This document shows, piece after piece, positions 23,560 through 35,920 of a stretch of DNA of 64,000 nucleotides. The translations under genes were made by a program, and so were the position numbers. Position 1 is the first letter of the stretch. The number at the start of each line of letters is the position of its first letter. Source of the stretch: Entoloma clypeatum (taxonomy: Eukaryota > Basidiomycota > Agaricomycetes > Agaricales > Entolomataceae); the NCBI GenBank assembly GCA_963565915.1, contig OY751492.1, positions 1,922,001 through 1,986,000 on the forward strand. Direction: 5' to 3'. Below the pieces are notes generated by a model. The model ran no database searches and had not been told where the DNA came from. It was given only the letters and a program-made list of their open reading frames with translations.

Positions 23560-25873
23560 TTAAAGTTCAAACGGACCATCGTTACCTCCCGGCTTCTCCA
23601 ACGAGTTCGCATATACGCCTCTGTAATACTGCTTCGCGGCAGTGTCCATGTTGGTGAATTCCTTTCTCTTTCCATATTTCTCCTCGAACTTCTTCTTTTG
23701 TGCCTCGGTTCCGTCCTTCGCAAGAATCTCATAGACGCATCTCCAAGCCGAGTCTAACGCTCCAGCGACCCATCCGTGATGGTAGCTGGCTACCTCGCCG
23801 CCAAAATGAAGGTATCCATCCGAAGCCGGTTTGCTGATACTCGGATAAAGGTTGCTGAACTGCCCAGGCCCGAAAGATGCGTAAGCGCCCATGGTGAAAG
23901 GGTTATGATACCAATCATAAGCGTAGTAGTCGATCATCTGCTCCCTGTACCAGCTTGGATGTCGGCCATGGAGCTGGGCCAGGTCGGCGAATACCTGATT
24001 GAGGAGATGTTTCTCCACAGCTGGATGCTCGCGATCCGGGTCTAGAACTTTGCTCCAATCTTTGGCCTCGATGAGGGAACCGTAGCGGAAGGCATCTTGT
24101 TTCCTTGTGAGGTTTCTCAGCGTCACTGTGTCTTTCGGTAGGAAAGATACCTACCAGTTATAGGTCGCCGTCAACACGCCCGGAGTATCCTTCGCGCCAT
24201 CTAGCCCGTAATCCGGATACATGACCACCCGACTTTGCCTGTCCGTTTTGCTCTGTCCTCCTGCCTTGGAAGGGTCCGACTCCTGCCACCAACGTGTCCG
24301 GAACTTCATTCCTACTTTCACAGCTGGACTATAGTGCAGGGACCGGAGCGCCATCTCCTGCTTGTAGTCGAGGCCGCATTCACTAAGGTCGATGGCGCGA
24401 AGACAGGCAAAGGGAACGGTCGAGACCGCGTGTGAGTATGTATTGGGAACGAACGACTCGGGAGGAAATTCTGAGGTAGCATCTTCGGCGGTAACTGCCA
24501 TAACAGTGATGCCACCGATCCTTTCGATCTCGACTGGCCATTTGACAGTGTGATCAGCCACTTTGATCTCGGCTGGCAGCTTGCCTGGGCAATCGACTGG
24601 CAGTGGCAGTTTGATCTTTGCGATGGATGTGACTCGCTTGCGAGTTTGTATGCCCGCCGTGTTTTTCAATGATGCATACATGGCTTTCGTGAGGGTCTCG
24701 GCACCACCTTCGACACACCGCCACTGGATATCTTCAACTTTGGAATCATCCTGAATGCCTGTGGGGTAGTCAAATTCTAAAGACTCCAGGACGCTCTGAA
24801 TAGATGTCAGCTCAAGTCGCCTTGCCCGCGAAGGGAGGGGGAACGACCCACTTCCGTGAACCCCATATGGTCGAATCCCGCTGTCCCGCTGTCGCTCCTT
24901 TCCATCCATTGCACGACCGACCACGGGTAATTCATCACGTCAAGCATGTACGACCTGGTAGAGCGATGGTCTTGCGTCATAAGGAGCGCCCATCCAATGG
25001 TCCAATTTCGCGCGAGCGCTTCCTTGAAAGGGCCATAGGCAGCCTCGAGACAGGCATCCACGCCATGGTAGATCGTACCATTAGGCTTCTGGTACGTCTT
25101 CTGGATGTATTCCTCAGGGACCTGCCATTTGTTGAGCTTCGGCGACGGCGAAAAAAGAAAAGATTTCCTACCAGTCCTCCGTTGTTCTTTCCGTCATTGA
25201 AATGATCGGCCCCTGGATTCTGGTTGACCTCTCCCGCACTCTTTCTAATACCTGGACAGCGTCTGTATCAGTATGCGTCTTGGAGAGTATATATATGGAA
25301 ACGCCTCTCACGGTTGAAGAGCAAGATATTGCTGGGAGACTGCAAGTGGTAGGGTAACAATTTTCCTCCTGCCCCTCCTTCGTCCGTAATATCCAGCTCC
25401 TTGAACAACTCGAACAAGCTCGCGTTCACCGCATTATCAGGGAACCTTGTGGCACCGACGTCGAAGTAGTTTTGCGTTGTCGGATCTTCGGGCTCCTCCG
25501 TCTTAAAATGATAGGCAAACACCCTACCGCCATACCGCCCGCCGACCTCAAAGAGCTCGTAGGGGATATCCAAATATTCTAGCATCATAGCGATGCGCAA
25601 TCCAGCCACGCCACCGCCGACGATGGCCACTGGGAGTCCTTTCGAGAGAGGCGAGGGGGGGCGGGGAAAGTCTATGATAGTACTTGGGAGGTGATACGGA
25701 GCGGGGAAGAAAGTAGAGGATTCGTCCGTCTTGAGGTCGACCAACATGTCCCAAGTGATATCATTTTGGTGGCTATCAAGCCCGAGACGAGGGTTCCGCT
25801 TAGCTAGTCCTTCGAGCTCGAGCTCGACAAGGTATTGGCCGAACTTGCTATGGAAGGAGGTGAAATAGGCCAT
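23560..25873 (-). CDS. L-amino-acid-oxidase-like FAD-dependent amine oxidase
   Basis: Five exons (25873-25312, 25251-25172, 25121-24852, 24795-24155, 24103-23560) give 698 aa. The dinucleotide-binding motif is VAIVGGGVAGLRIAMML, followed by GGRYGGRV and FDVGATRFPD, the flavin-monooxygenase/LAAO pattern. The C-terminal FAD contact region is MGAYASFGPGQF...GYLHFGGEVAS. Junctions were set where the fungal LAAO pattern continues: NR|IRKSAGEVNQNPGAD, GGL|VPEEYIQKTYQ and TYNW|KQDAFRYGSLI. Family members deaminate amino acids oxidatively, releasing H2O2 and ammonium. No signal peptide is visible at this start. The true substrate cannot be read from sequence. Confidence 0.87.
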
Positions 25874-27087
25874 CGTGGAGATGGATAGGGAGGATCCTGC
25901 GTTCAGTATACTAAATATTCAAAGTGCTCGCCTGGGTCTGGTTTCCACTGAGTACGAATTGTTCGTAGAAGGCCCGTTGCGGCGGCACGGGGCCACACCT
26001 GTGACTTCCTGCTTCTGTCGAATATGAACCAGCAGAAGCCAATGAGGGTATGGGAATGTCTGCGAGAGGTTGACGGGTTGGGACGTGGTGGCATCCCCAT
26101 TGACGATGGGGCCGGTGTCTCTAGCCATGCCATTGATCATCGATAAAAGATAACCCTTGAGAGTATTGTATACAGAGCATGGAGTGGCGTAGTCGCGGGC
26201 GTCAATATTGCGTGTCAGCTGACAACTTGGCATTAGTTTGGCGTTAAACTTAGGCCCCGTTCGGCTGCGCGAGTTAGCTAGAGTTAGCTAGAGTTGAGTA
26301 AGGTAAGACCCTTAATCTGGTAAGGGTCCTCTCTAACTCGACGTAGCCTTGTCACGCTAGTTTAGATAAACATTTGATCTTATCATCAATCCATCTCTTT
26401 ACGTCTGCTCAACGTGTTGCATTCATCTCCAACTGCCTTCAGGCAGGCTTAAAGAACGGCAAAGTTCTTTTTCTTTCGCCACAGAACGTGGAGAGCCGGC
26501 GACGCTAGCGGCGAGGATCTGGATGCGCGATTCACAACCATTTGTTACAGCTGGGGGGCGCGACGCGCGTCAGACGTTATCGCACGATGTGACTACTTGT
26601 GACTAACTTGACCTAACTATTGATCATTTTGATTGGCGGGGCTAATCTAACTCAACTCTAGCTAACTCCTGCAGCCGAACGGGGCCTAACGTAGCTAACT
26701 GTGGTTGCTGAGCAGGGCCTTAGATTTTTAGTCACAAGGCATTATCAAACAAAATGGGGCTCCTGCCTCACCGCTCAGAAGTGGTCGGGGTCAGAACTTC
26801 ACAACTCATGTGAGCAGATTTGTGTCTTTGGAACCATGTCATCTGAACCCCAGAAGCAGATTTCAAGTTTCTAGCACCTCCTATCCAGGGAGCCAGAGAC
26901 GTGGTTCAATTCAAGCCTGCGATTGAGAGGGAGCCACTAACCGCATCTGAAGGATAATAATCTTGACCAATCACCAGTGACTTGAGCTATCATGCAGAGG
27001 GAATTGTCACTTAAGGAAGACACTGTTCTATAGAGGATTTTCCGCACCCCAGCCTTCTCCTACCCACCCCCACGCCACCCATTCGCA
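25874..27087. other. Intergenic region containing a MITE
   Basis: It separates the divergent LAAO-like and pyruvate decarboxylase genes. A 434-bp inverted-repeat element sits in the middle (26253-26686). The open frames at 25903-26233 on the minus strand show no domain. Confidence 0.6.
26253..26686. mobile_element. MITE, 434 bp, TA target-site duplication
   Basis: Terminal inverted repeats start GGCCCCGTTCGGCTGC and continue with GAGTTAGCTAGAGTTGAGT on both ends; the left end has one extra 10-bp TAGCTAGAGT unit. The element is bounded on each side by TA (26251-26252 and 26687-26688). There is no transposase ORF inside. TIR plus TA duplication points to a non-autonomous Tc1/mariner-type element; a TTA/TAA (PIF/Harbinger) reading is less consistent because the flanks read TTA on the left and TAA on the right. 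Confidence 0.85.
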
Positions 27088-29608
27088 ATGACGAAAATTC
27101 CGACTGGCCTCGAGGCAGAGATCAATCTCCTCCAGCTTGAGATTCTTGCGCTCAGGAAGGAGCAAGGTTCTGAGCTGATCACCATATCCGATTACATTCT
27201 CGCGAGGCTTGAACAACTGGGCGTTAGGGTGAGCCACGGCCGGAATGTTCTTGATCTTCAGCCTGACACGAATCTCGGTGTAGTCCATATTTGGAGTTCC
27301 TGGGGACTTCTTCCTTCGTTTCCTAGTACGTGTCGCATTGTGAGAAATACAATGACACTCATCGCTATGCATTCCAGGATTTTATCGAGGACCATCCGAC
27401 AATCAACTGGGTGGGAGAATGGTAAGAATCACTCCCCAACGCTTACTCTCTTGCAAAGGCATTTGATGCGACGCTCGACAGTAATGAACTCAACGCGGCA
27501 TACGCAGCCGATGGGTACGCTCGCGTTAAGAGCTCCCTCGGGGTCGTTGCTACCACGTGTGTTCAGCTTTTGAGCTTTTTATCGCGGTTTTTAACTACGA
27601 TCGTACATCTAGATTCGGAGTAGGAGAACTCTCTGCAATCAACGCTTTCGCAGGATGTAAGTGTTGGCCAGACCCATCAATCCTGTCCTGATGGTTTCAC
27701 TAATTCTTCTTCAGCTTTCGCAGAGGAGCTTCCCGTTCTTCATATTGTCGGACAACCAAGCACTACTCAACAGAAAGAAGGGAACATCATTCATCATACA
27801 CTCGGAGATGGGAGGTATGTGCTACTCCGTCCTTCCTCTTATATTGGCATCAACATGACTGCCCAGATTCGACGCATTTCTCCAGTGTGCCCAGCAGATC
27901 ACGTATTCTCAAGCAATTCTGACCAAGAAAGACGATGCAGCTGAAAAGATCGACCGACTCCTCCTCGATTGCATTACCCAGGTATGTCAATATTCGTTCT
28001 CTTCGGAAATGCGAAGATGCTGACGTCGATAGTCGCGCCCAGGGTACTTGGCACTTCCAAGCGACCTCATTGAGGCAAAAATATCTTCGGAGCGTTTACG
28101 ATGGCCACTAGCTCCCATTCGAAATCAGAATCACAAAGGCGCAGAAAATGCCGTGCTCGATCGCATTTATAACCTTTTCGTGGAGGCGGATGCAGACGCC
28201 GTGGTCCTTGTAGACGCCGGTGTCGTTCGCCACGGTTGCAGGGATGAGGTTTATCAGTTTCTGGTGGAGACAAAGCTTCCCGTTTATGCAACTCCCATGG
28301 GCAAGACCATTATCGAAGAAACATACGAACGCTACGGAGGGGTAAGCGCTCGCGAATTTACCTCGAATCACTGCTTGACCCATTTCTTAGATTTACTTCG
28401 GGGCTATCAGCACTGACGAGATCAGGGAAAGAGTCGAATCGGCAAAACTCGTCCTGTTCATGGGCCCCCTCAAAAGCAACTTTAACACAGGCAATAATAC
28501 CCATAATATACCGAGGGACCGCACCGTCGAGGTTGGTGCTCACCTTCCTGCCTCATCACGCTGATAACATGAAAAAAAATTACAGCTCCACTTCGATCGT
28601 ACCGAGATTCTATATGCAACCTACCTTCAGATCGGGATGAAACCACTTCTCCCCAAGCTAACAGAACGTCTCAAGGTATTCAAGGATCAAGCTAGCAAAA
28701 TTCCGGTTCCGCGGTTCATGAACGTGACAGTTACGATTCCCCTCCTCGATATCACGCATGCCTGGTTTTGGCCCCGTGTTGGCCAATGGTTCAAAGCGGG
28801 AGACGTGATTTTGACGGAGACTGGTATGTCGGAGAGTCTATCCCACTTATTGATTTTCAAGTCTGCTCTCACCACAGGCACCGCGAACTTTGGAATCCTT
28901 AATGTACGCTTGCCAGAGGGTTCGACATTGCTGGCTCAGATGCTTTGGTGCAGCATTGGATGGTCCGTCAGTGAGTCGGCCAGTCGTCTCGTGTGAGACT
29001 TGACTATCTAAGAAACTGTCTTTCTGTTACATAGGCGCTACACATGGTGCCTCTTTGGCGCTTCAAGAACCTGTCAATCCCATTGTCCCCCCAAGGACTA
29101 TCCTCTTTATCGGCGATGGTAGCTTGTAAGCTTTCTTCCTTGCTGAGATTCCTAACAGAGGTCGACTCACTTATCTACAGGCAAATGACGGTCCAGGAGC
29201 TATCTGTCATGATCCACTCGGGTGTCACGCCCATCATATTCGTCCTCAACAATCGTGGTTACACCATAGAGCGACACATCCATGGCGAGGACAGGTCAAA
29301 GTTATCTCGTCAACATGCATCCATGCCCATGCTCATATGGTTTTGGGAACAGGAAGTATAATGATATCGTGGACTGGGAATGGACCCGTTTGCTCGAGGT
29401 CCTCGGCGACACCACTGGCGAGTCCTCGCGGACATACCAAGTGAACAATAAGCCAGAGCTTGAGGCGCTTCTAGAAAATGAGGAATTTGGGCAAGCGGAA
29501 TGTATTCAGCTTGTGGAGGTTGCTATGGACAAGATGGATGCTCCTGAGGCTTTGATTCGTTACATGAACGTGATAAAGCCTCAACCCGTACTGTATGTCG
29601 AGAAATGA
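27088..29608 (+). CDS. PDC1: Pyruvate decarboxylase (TPP-dependent)
   Basis: About 14 exons. In order: [23 protein letters not shown] (N-terminal TPP domain), [30 protein letters not shown] with the catalytic Glu in the GEW-NELNA region, [14 protein letters not shown], and HIVGQPST, then [21 protein letters not shown] follows the regulatory middle domain, and [13 protein letters not shown] and [13 protein letters not shown] come after it. The C-terminal TPP/Mg motif is [13 protein letters not shown]...[12 protein letters not shown]. The enzyme converts pyruvate to acetaldehyde and CO2 in the cytosol, the committed step of alcoholic fermentation and acetyl-CoA bypass. Stop TGA at 29606-29608. 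The His pair of the canonical HHT motif appears as IIHHTLGDG. Confidence 0.96.
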
Positions 29609-31119
29609 ATGATGCCTGAGTCGGACATTCTCAAGTTTCGTTGATTTGTGTAAATCAAATTTCATTATTCCATCGGACGCAAACGATCGACTGGAGGGCC
29701 AGGCGCAGATGGCAGAGGTCTCTACTTCCCGCCAAATTTCGCTACCTTCATCGCTGCTATTGATCCTACAAGAGTGTCTTGCTCAATTCCTTTGCCACCC
29801 AGTTTATATAAGCCGAGGTGACGAAAGGGAGCCGTGAGTTAGTAATGGAGGATGTTGAAGCAAAGAATGACGCGGCAAAGTAGGTGAGTAGCCTGTGTCG
29901 ATGGCGCCCCCTAGAGGCCGCCAGATCCAGCCTTCTACGGCGTACCCGCTCAGCAGCCAGCAGCTGGCTTCAGAAAATGTTGAAGTCTTGCATGGTGGTT
30001 GACTGAGAGGACTACATTGACGTCGAACGTGCAGGGCGGTGATAGACAGGTTGTGTCATGCAATGTGCATGCTGAAACCGCATGGCCTGAGCCTGCATAA
30101 GTGTCACATATGTATGCTACTTACAGTACCTCGTGTTTGCGATGGAGATGAAATGAGGCACAGAATCCCTGATTGTTACAAGAATTTAGGCAAAGGCATG
30201 ACGGTGGATGCAGGGTCAGGCGACGTACCCGAAGTTTGGAACTGTAAACTGTAGACCGCGGATTGACGACAAATGCAAATGCTAGTCGTTGAAAACAACA
30301 AACGACGCGATCTGTAGCATGGAAGCCAGCGTGTCCGTGTCCTGTGGCGGGTAGGACTTAGTCCTGACGAACACCCCCGTCAACGTTGCAGATAAGGTCA
30401 TTCGATGTGTTCAACGTGCTGGAAGAGGCTGGAAGCCTGACGTCTGGAGTTGGTGACCCTGGAGTCAGGGCCTGTCAGGCAAGGAGTTGGTGAGAAGAAC
30501 GGAGATCCGGCTCCCGACGTTTCCCCCTTCTTCATGGCTCCCGCCACAACCCCACAGCTGTGCGGACAATGCGTGTAGGCCCCGCATTCACACCCCCACA
30601 CTTCTCCACATGGAGGTCCAAACGAAGTCCGACAATTTACAGGAACGTTCTCTGTTCTTAGGGGGGTATCTTTCAACTTTCAAGAAATGCGAGGGGACTC
30701 TGGAATGACTGTGGGCCTGCTTCAGCTGCTTCACCCTTGTGAATTCCAGAAAATTCCCAGAAACGCCACGATCGCTAAATCCAGGGACGCTATCTCATAC
30801 ATAGGAGCTTTCCGACGTTCTGTTCTTGCGAATCACCGCCGATGAATAGTGCAATGTTCAAACTCCACGATGTCCATGATGTTCAAGGAGAGCTCTGACA
30901 CACGAGGACTCGGAGGCAATACAGGTGAAGCAAATGACCTAGGGGCAGACATTTCTCGCCTCGTTTTGTTGCGTTGCTGGAATTCAGCCAACCATCTCAG
31001 AGACTTCGGAGGCTTTTGGAATATAAAAGCAGCCGTTTGTTGTGCTATTGCCAGCAGTCACCGCATTCCCTCCGTACACACTTCGAGAGTCGACATCTTA
31101 TTATATATCACTGCCGGCC
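29609..31119. other. Long intergenic region upstream of the beta-trefoil gene
   Basis: No coding pattern is recognised in 1.5 kb. A TATA box lies at its right end. Frames near 30398-30708 overlap on opposite strands and have no domain. Confidence 0.5.
31022..31029 (+). promoter_or_regulatory. TATA box of the beta-trefoil gene
   Basis: TATAAAAG on the sense strand, 91 bp before the start codon at 31120. Confidence 0.55.
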
Positions 31120-31701
31120 ATGGTATCTATGACTCTCAATGCGCCTCAACCTGGTATCTACCTCATCAGAAACCTCTGGTCCGCTTGTATAATGGATCTG
31201 GCTTATGACCATGGCATTGGTATGTATGCTTCGCGACGGTCTCATCTACAACGCGTCATTGATGATATTCCCATTTCCAGTCATTGGATGGGCTGAACAT
31301 GGAGGGTTGAATCAACGTGTACCGCTTCCTTCCTCCCTTTGTTTCTGCAGCATCTGACATGCGCATCTCATTCAGTGGATCGTCAAACAGGGAAAGAAGC
31401 CGAACACTGTCACGGTCCAATCTGCGGTGAATCATAGCTACCTGGCATGCGATGTCTCTAGCGGTGTGCACGTTCAAGAAGATTATACCGAATGGGCATT
31501 CACATCCGTCGGAGACGGTGCATATCGGTCAGTTCCCGATAAGACTCTCTCGATTCAAATCTCATTTATGCCCCTTATAGCTTCCAGACTGCCCATCATG
31601 TTGCCTGTCTCCAGTCCAAGATCGAGGGTGAAGCAGTGACTTTGCTTCCCGCGGCCAAAGTTCGGTTTAGGAAGGGCGATTGGAAACTCAAAAAACTCTA
31701 G
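31120..31701 (+). CDS. Small beta-trefoil (ricin-B-lectin-like) protein
   Basis: Four exons (31120-31219, 31281-31318, 31376-31527, 31581-31701) give 136 aa. The opening APQPGIYLIRNLWSACIMDL matches the first strand pair of ricin-B-type trefoils, which typically read GxYxIxNxxSGxxLDL. VIGWAEHGGLNQR|WIVK matches the next, GG-NQ-W turn. There is no signal peptide, as in many cytosolic fungal fruit-body lectins and trefoil protease inhibitors. Sugar binding is inferred only from the fold. The gene has its own TATA box, and its stop codon lies inside a perfect hairpin. Length fits a single trefoil domain. Confidence 0.72.
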
Positions 31702-31721
31702 ACTCTGCTTGCAGAGTCTAG
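31698..31721 (+). repeat. Perfect hairpin overlapping the stop codon
   Basis: The arms CTAGACTCTGC and GCAGAGTCTAG (11 bp) are separated by TT. The TAG stop (31699-31701) lies in the left arm. It could mark the 3' UTR start of the mRNA. Confidence 0.85.
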
Positions 31722-32424
31722 TCATTAACTGCATGGTGCCGGCACCTATCTCAGTATAATTCCGACATTACTTATGCGCCTCTTCGAAAGAGCCGGTGTA
31801 CTATTATTTTTCCTCTTGCTTATGCTTGTATGATCACTAACTTATGTGGCGCATGTACCAATATCTATAATTAGCGGCTAGACAGTTTGAGTATGTATCG
31901 TGGCTCTCGAAGAGCCATGAAAGTGTCCCTCTCAGCTCGTACGCGTCCCGCGCGACGGACTCGTTGCTCCAGAACATTGATATTTGGCAACCACCTCACG
32001 ATGCCCCCAGCATCGACAGGTCTTTACAACGGGATGTCTGGTTCTGGTCAAACTACAAACTTTGGCGTGAACGCACTGCATACTAGCCACACCTTGCATT
32101 GCGTCTCGCGCTGATCCGGAAGGTAAAATTTGACGGAGGCGCTGGAAACACTGGTTCCTGGCATCATACTAAAGTTGTAGTTCATATACATTCAAGGAGG
32201 GAAGACATTGCACCTCTGGATAACAAACGAATAAGGGAGAGGCGTGAATTAAGTAGTAGCCAAACCGCAGTATAGCAACAGCAAGGTTACACGGACGGGA
32301 AATGTATTTGCGGGCACAATGATACGAACGTCCCACATAAATTTGCAAAAAAAAAGTCGAAAGGTCGAGTGCGTGAATTGCTCCTAACGCTGATTATTCT
32401 GTAGTAAGAATGATGAGCTCGTGT
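31702..32424. other. Convergent 3' flanks of the trefoil gene and first carbonic anhydrase
   Basis: AT-rich. A short + frame at 31887-32114 has no domain. An alternative last exon of the carbonic anhydrase could extend to 32384. Confidence 0.5.
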
Positions 32425-33317
32425 TCAGACGCATCGGTGCATATTTCTGCTTACCGTAGTACAGGAGGGGTTGATTTGCTTCGCCGCCAACTCGATCAGA
32501 TTCGTCTGCCCAGGTACATTCTGGGTGTGCCTGGCGTTGAACTTCATCAGCTTCTTCAGTTTATGCCAGTCGTCCAGATCAACATTCAAAGTCGCGCTCG
32601 CGACGACCCAGGTTACGCCCTCTGTGCACGGCGGCCTAGTAAATGAGCCCTTGTACTGGTAGAGATCTGAGGTCTTGAAGAGCTTGACGATAGAGGAGAA
32701 ATCGAGGGGGCCGGTCTTTGTCCCCTGCACGGCCTTGTCGATGTTTAGAATGGCTTTACTGACGACAGGATTGCTTTGCGTCTTTGTGAGACCGAACAAT
32801 ATGCCGAGGACGAGCTTATTACCACCTGGAGAAGAGGATCAATAACATGTGGCTTTCGCTGCAGGGACATACCGCTGCCTGTATGAACCATATGCATCTC
32901 GAGCGGGAAATACTCTCCCTTGATGAAATGCTCAGATGGCGTATGGAAATGAAACTGATCCAGTGTATAGTCCTGTCCCCCGTACTTGGTCAACATTTTG
33001 CTTTCTGTCATCGTCACCTTGAATGTATGGCCATTCCACATACAAGGCATCGCCGAGGCAGAGGAGGCAGAAAACTCAGGTCTGGTATCGCTGAGTTTGG
33101 AGGAGGAATCGAAGTTGATCGGCGACTGGTTTTGGCCGGTAGAACATACAGAGTACTTGTGTTGCATTCCTGCCCAACCGAGAGGACCAGTGGTGCCAAT
33201 GTAAGTCCAAGCGGCGGTAGCGTCACGCTCAGAGAGCGTTCGATCGGTGGATAGTGGATTACCACTGGAGACATGAGCTAGGAAGAGGGACGGTATGAAC
33301 AGTGTTGCGAGGAACAT
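32425..33317 (-). CDS. Secreted alpha-type carbonic anhydrase (copy 1)
   Basis: Exons 33317-32873 and 32825-32425 give 281 aa with an N-terminal signal peptide (MFLATLFIPSLFLAHVSSG). Hallmarks of alpha-CA are present: QNQSPINFDSS, the zinc ligand pair in FHFHTPSEH, the third ligand His in LEMHMVH, and the Thr-containing FTRPPCTEGV near the active-site gate with GQTNLIEL at the C-terminus. It catalyses CO2 hydration, here probably extracellular. A good donor (GTAAGC) just before the last codons would give an alternative C-terminus ending at 32384. It is a tandem paralogue of 34852-35726. Confidence 0.93.
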
Positions 33318-34851
33318 TGTAGGCGAAGAGATGTCGGGGAGATGGCGTGTGTGTGAGAGGAAGAGGTGTGGTAGTAGGAATGTGTCCGGCTTACAGGAAT
33401 TTTATAAGGCAGCATTGCGGGGTGCGTAGACGCGAATTGGACCCGAAAAATCAGTGACCTGTCGAGACGGATGGAGGTGAGTGCTAATTGCATAATGTGA
33501 TATGGTTGGATAATAACCCACGGCGACAGGGACGCTCCCTATACAACGGCCAGTTTGCGTCGCTGGCCCAGGGTAGTCTTTTCAAGATTCGTAGTCAAAT
33601 GGAAATATCTATAATCAATCCACCATGAACCTAACATTCATCTATCAATTTGCAGCGCTAGCCGAAGGGAAGGACTTACCTTTCCAGGCTGTATCATTTA
33701 CAGAACGAAAAACCTACACAACATTGATGTATTGTGCTAACCCAAAGGGGAATATTCGCTTCACTAAATGAGGAGGGTCACCTAAAGGCTAAAGAACTTC
33801 GAGTTTCGTCGGCTGAAGGTGTGAAGGTGGAGAAGTTTTCACGTCATTGATTCTGTTATCGGTACTCCTTGTGTGAGATGGAGGCAAGAGGTGAATTTCT
33901 GCCTCCTATATAGGATTGGCCCCGGGAAGTGGAATATGGGCATTGGAAGTATGGTCATGAACGACGGCTGACTCGGCGAGCCGACGCTTCGCTCACGTAA
34001 ACGCAAGTAAATGCCGGTGCTACAAGTACTATCCAGCACAAGATCCAGCACGTTATGGTAGTACATATTGGCCAGCCTTAAGGAGCTTTGGGGAGGGACC
34101 AGGTATTCTTGCCACTCCGAATTCCCTGTTCTCTTTTTTTCTTCTTCTTAACGTCCACGTTCTCGTCATAATGCATGACGGTGTAGACCGTCCAGGGAGA
34201 ACCCTTCCGAGAGACTCGGACCTGGGCTGCGCACAGTTTTGGTGATTCATCAGAGGAATGGCTAAGAGGGTAGCTGATAATGTTCGGCGGGTCGATGTGT
34301 CAGGTTATCAATCATCGGGGGGTTGGGAGTTGGACTGAGCCCTTTGCTGCGAGTCACGGTCGCCCAGGGCAGCGCCAGGCAATAAACACTCATTCACCAA
34401 CAATGATAGCTCTGGGGGCGTCACGGTAGTTGTTGCTGGAGGTTAAAACCTCTTCCGTTGTGGAGCGTAGCGCTATGAGGCCATGTATGACCACAGTTTC
34501 AAAGTTCCAAGTCATGTAGAAGTGCCGTCCGAAGCTGCGGCGCCAATGACGAATGGAAGAGTTTGGGAAGAATTTTAGAACGTTCAGCATAGCCATGCCA
34601 AGAACGCGACGAAGATATGTTGAGTCATATCAACAAGGAGGGTGGCGATAATCATTATTTAGAGGCCTATGATATTACATGGGCAGCAGAGGTTTCAGTA
34701 AGAGGATGGATGCAACAGCGGCAAGGTGTTGAGTATGTGGCCAGCGTCTGCGAACTCGTCTAGAGACCAAACACCACAATTCCTGGCCCGCACCGGCATG
34801 AGAAATTTGGAGTACAGAAACGGCGGGGGAACACTTATTGGGCGTACCGTT
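33318..34851. other. Intergenic between the two carbonic anhydrase genes
   Basis: 1.5 kb with the TATA box of copy 1 at 33400-33406. Minus-strand frames at 33839-34596 have no recognisable domain or splice pattern. Confidence 0.5.
33400..33406 (-). promoter_or_regulatory. TATA box of alpha-carbonic anhydrase copy 1
   Basis: TATAAAA on the minus strand, about 85 bp upstream of the start codon at 33317. Confidence 0.5.
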
Positions 34852-35726
34852 TCAATGGGACTGGGGAAGCGTGGATGCCCCCCATTTGATCAAATTCATC
34901 TGCCCGGGTGTATTCTGGACGTATCTCGCATTGAACTTCATCAGCTGTTTGAGCTTGTACCAGTCGTCCAAGTCCACGTTCAACGGATTCTTCGCGACGA
35001 TCCAGTTCACGTCGCTTGTGCAGGGTGGCACGGTGAGTGAGCCGGTGTAGTGGTAGAGATCCGAGGTCGTGAGGAGGTTGTTGATGGCCGCAAAGGGAAG
35101 CGGGCCACTGGTGGATTGCTTGTCACCAGAAACCTTGTCGATGTTCTTGATAGCGCCGGTGAGGAATGGGTGACTCTTCCCCTTTGTGAGAGAGAAGAAG
35201 ACGCCGATGACGAGACGACTGTCATCTGGAGAGTGGCGTTGACGATTCAGTATAAATTTTCAAGCAAAAGCAAAACACACGCACCGCGGACGCGATGGTG
35301 AACGAAATGCATCTCGAGCGGGAAGAAATCTCCATCGATAAAGTGCTCAGCAGGCGTGTGGAAGTGGAATTGAGCCAACTTATAGTCCTCGCCGCCGTAC
35401 TTGGTCAGCACTGTGCTGTCCGTCATGTTGACCTTGAACGTGTGTCCATTCCAGAGGCAGGGCATGGGCGGGGCGGTGGCGGCGGAGAACTGAGGTCTGG
35501 CGCCGCTGAGTTTGAAGGAGGCGTCGAGGTTGATGGGTGACTGGTGATCGCTAGTGGCGCATGCGGCCCAGTTGTGCGGATCCATCCCTGTCCAGCCGAG
35601 AGGGCCTGTGAGGCCTGCATAGCTGTACTTGGCAGTGATGGCACGCCTATGCATGGTTTGGTTAGTGAGCAGAGGATTGGCACCAGCGAGGGCGATGGAT
35701 GAGATGAACAGGGTCGCGAGGAACAT
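34852..35726 (-). CDS. Secreted alpha-type carbonic anhydrase (copy 2)
   Basis: Exons 35726-35285 and 35225-34852 give 271 aa. The signal peptide MFLATLFISSIALAGA is nearly the same as that of copy 1. Active-site features are DHQSPINLDAS, FHFHTPAEH and LEMHFVH for the three zinc His, and LTVPPCTSDV. The intron position is identical to copy 1, so the two arose by tandem duplication; the mature proteins have clearly diverged. The predicted location is extracellular or cell wall. Confidence 0.94.
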
Positions 35727-35780
35727 CCTGGTGAGCGCGCAATGCAGTGGGTTGCAGGGTGTTCATGCTTGCGCTCGACG

Positions 35781-35787
35781 TTATATA
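35781..35787 (-). promoter_or_regulatory. TATA box of alpha-carbonic anhydrase copy 2
   Basis: TATATAA on the minus strand, 55 bp before the start codon at 35726. Confidence 0.5.
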
Positions 35788-35920
35788 GAGGGAAGGGCAG
35801 GGTCGACCTCAGCGACATTCCATCTTGTGGGCCGGGAGTGCTTTGAGTAATCATATTACGTTGGCGGTGCAACCAAACCGCCTATTAGTCAGCGCTGTTA
35901 CTGACCGTGGAGCCACCACC

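Noticed and set aside
30398..30708. Overlapping Pro/Cys-containing frames as a small secreted protein
   Set aside because: No signal peptide, no splice pattern, and both strands are equally open.
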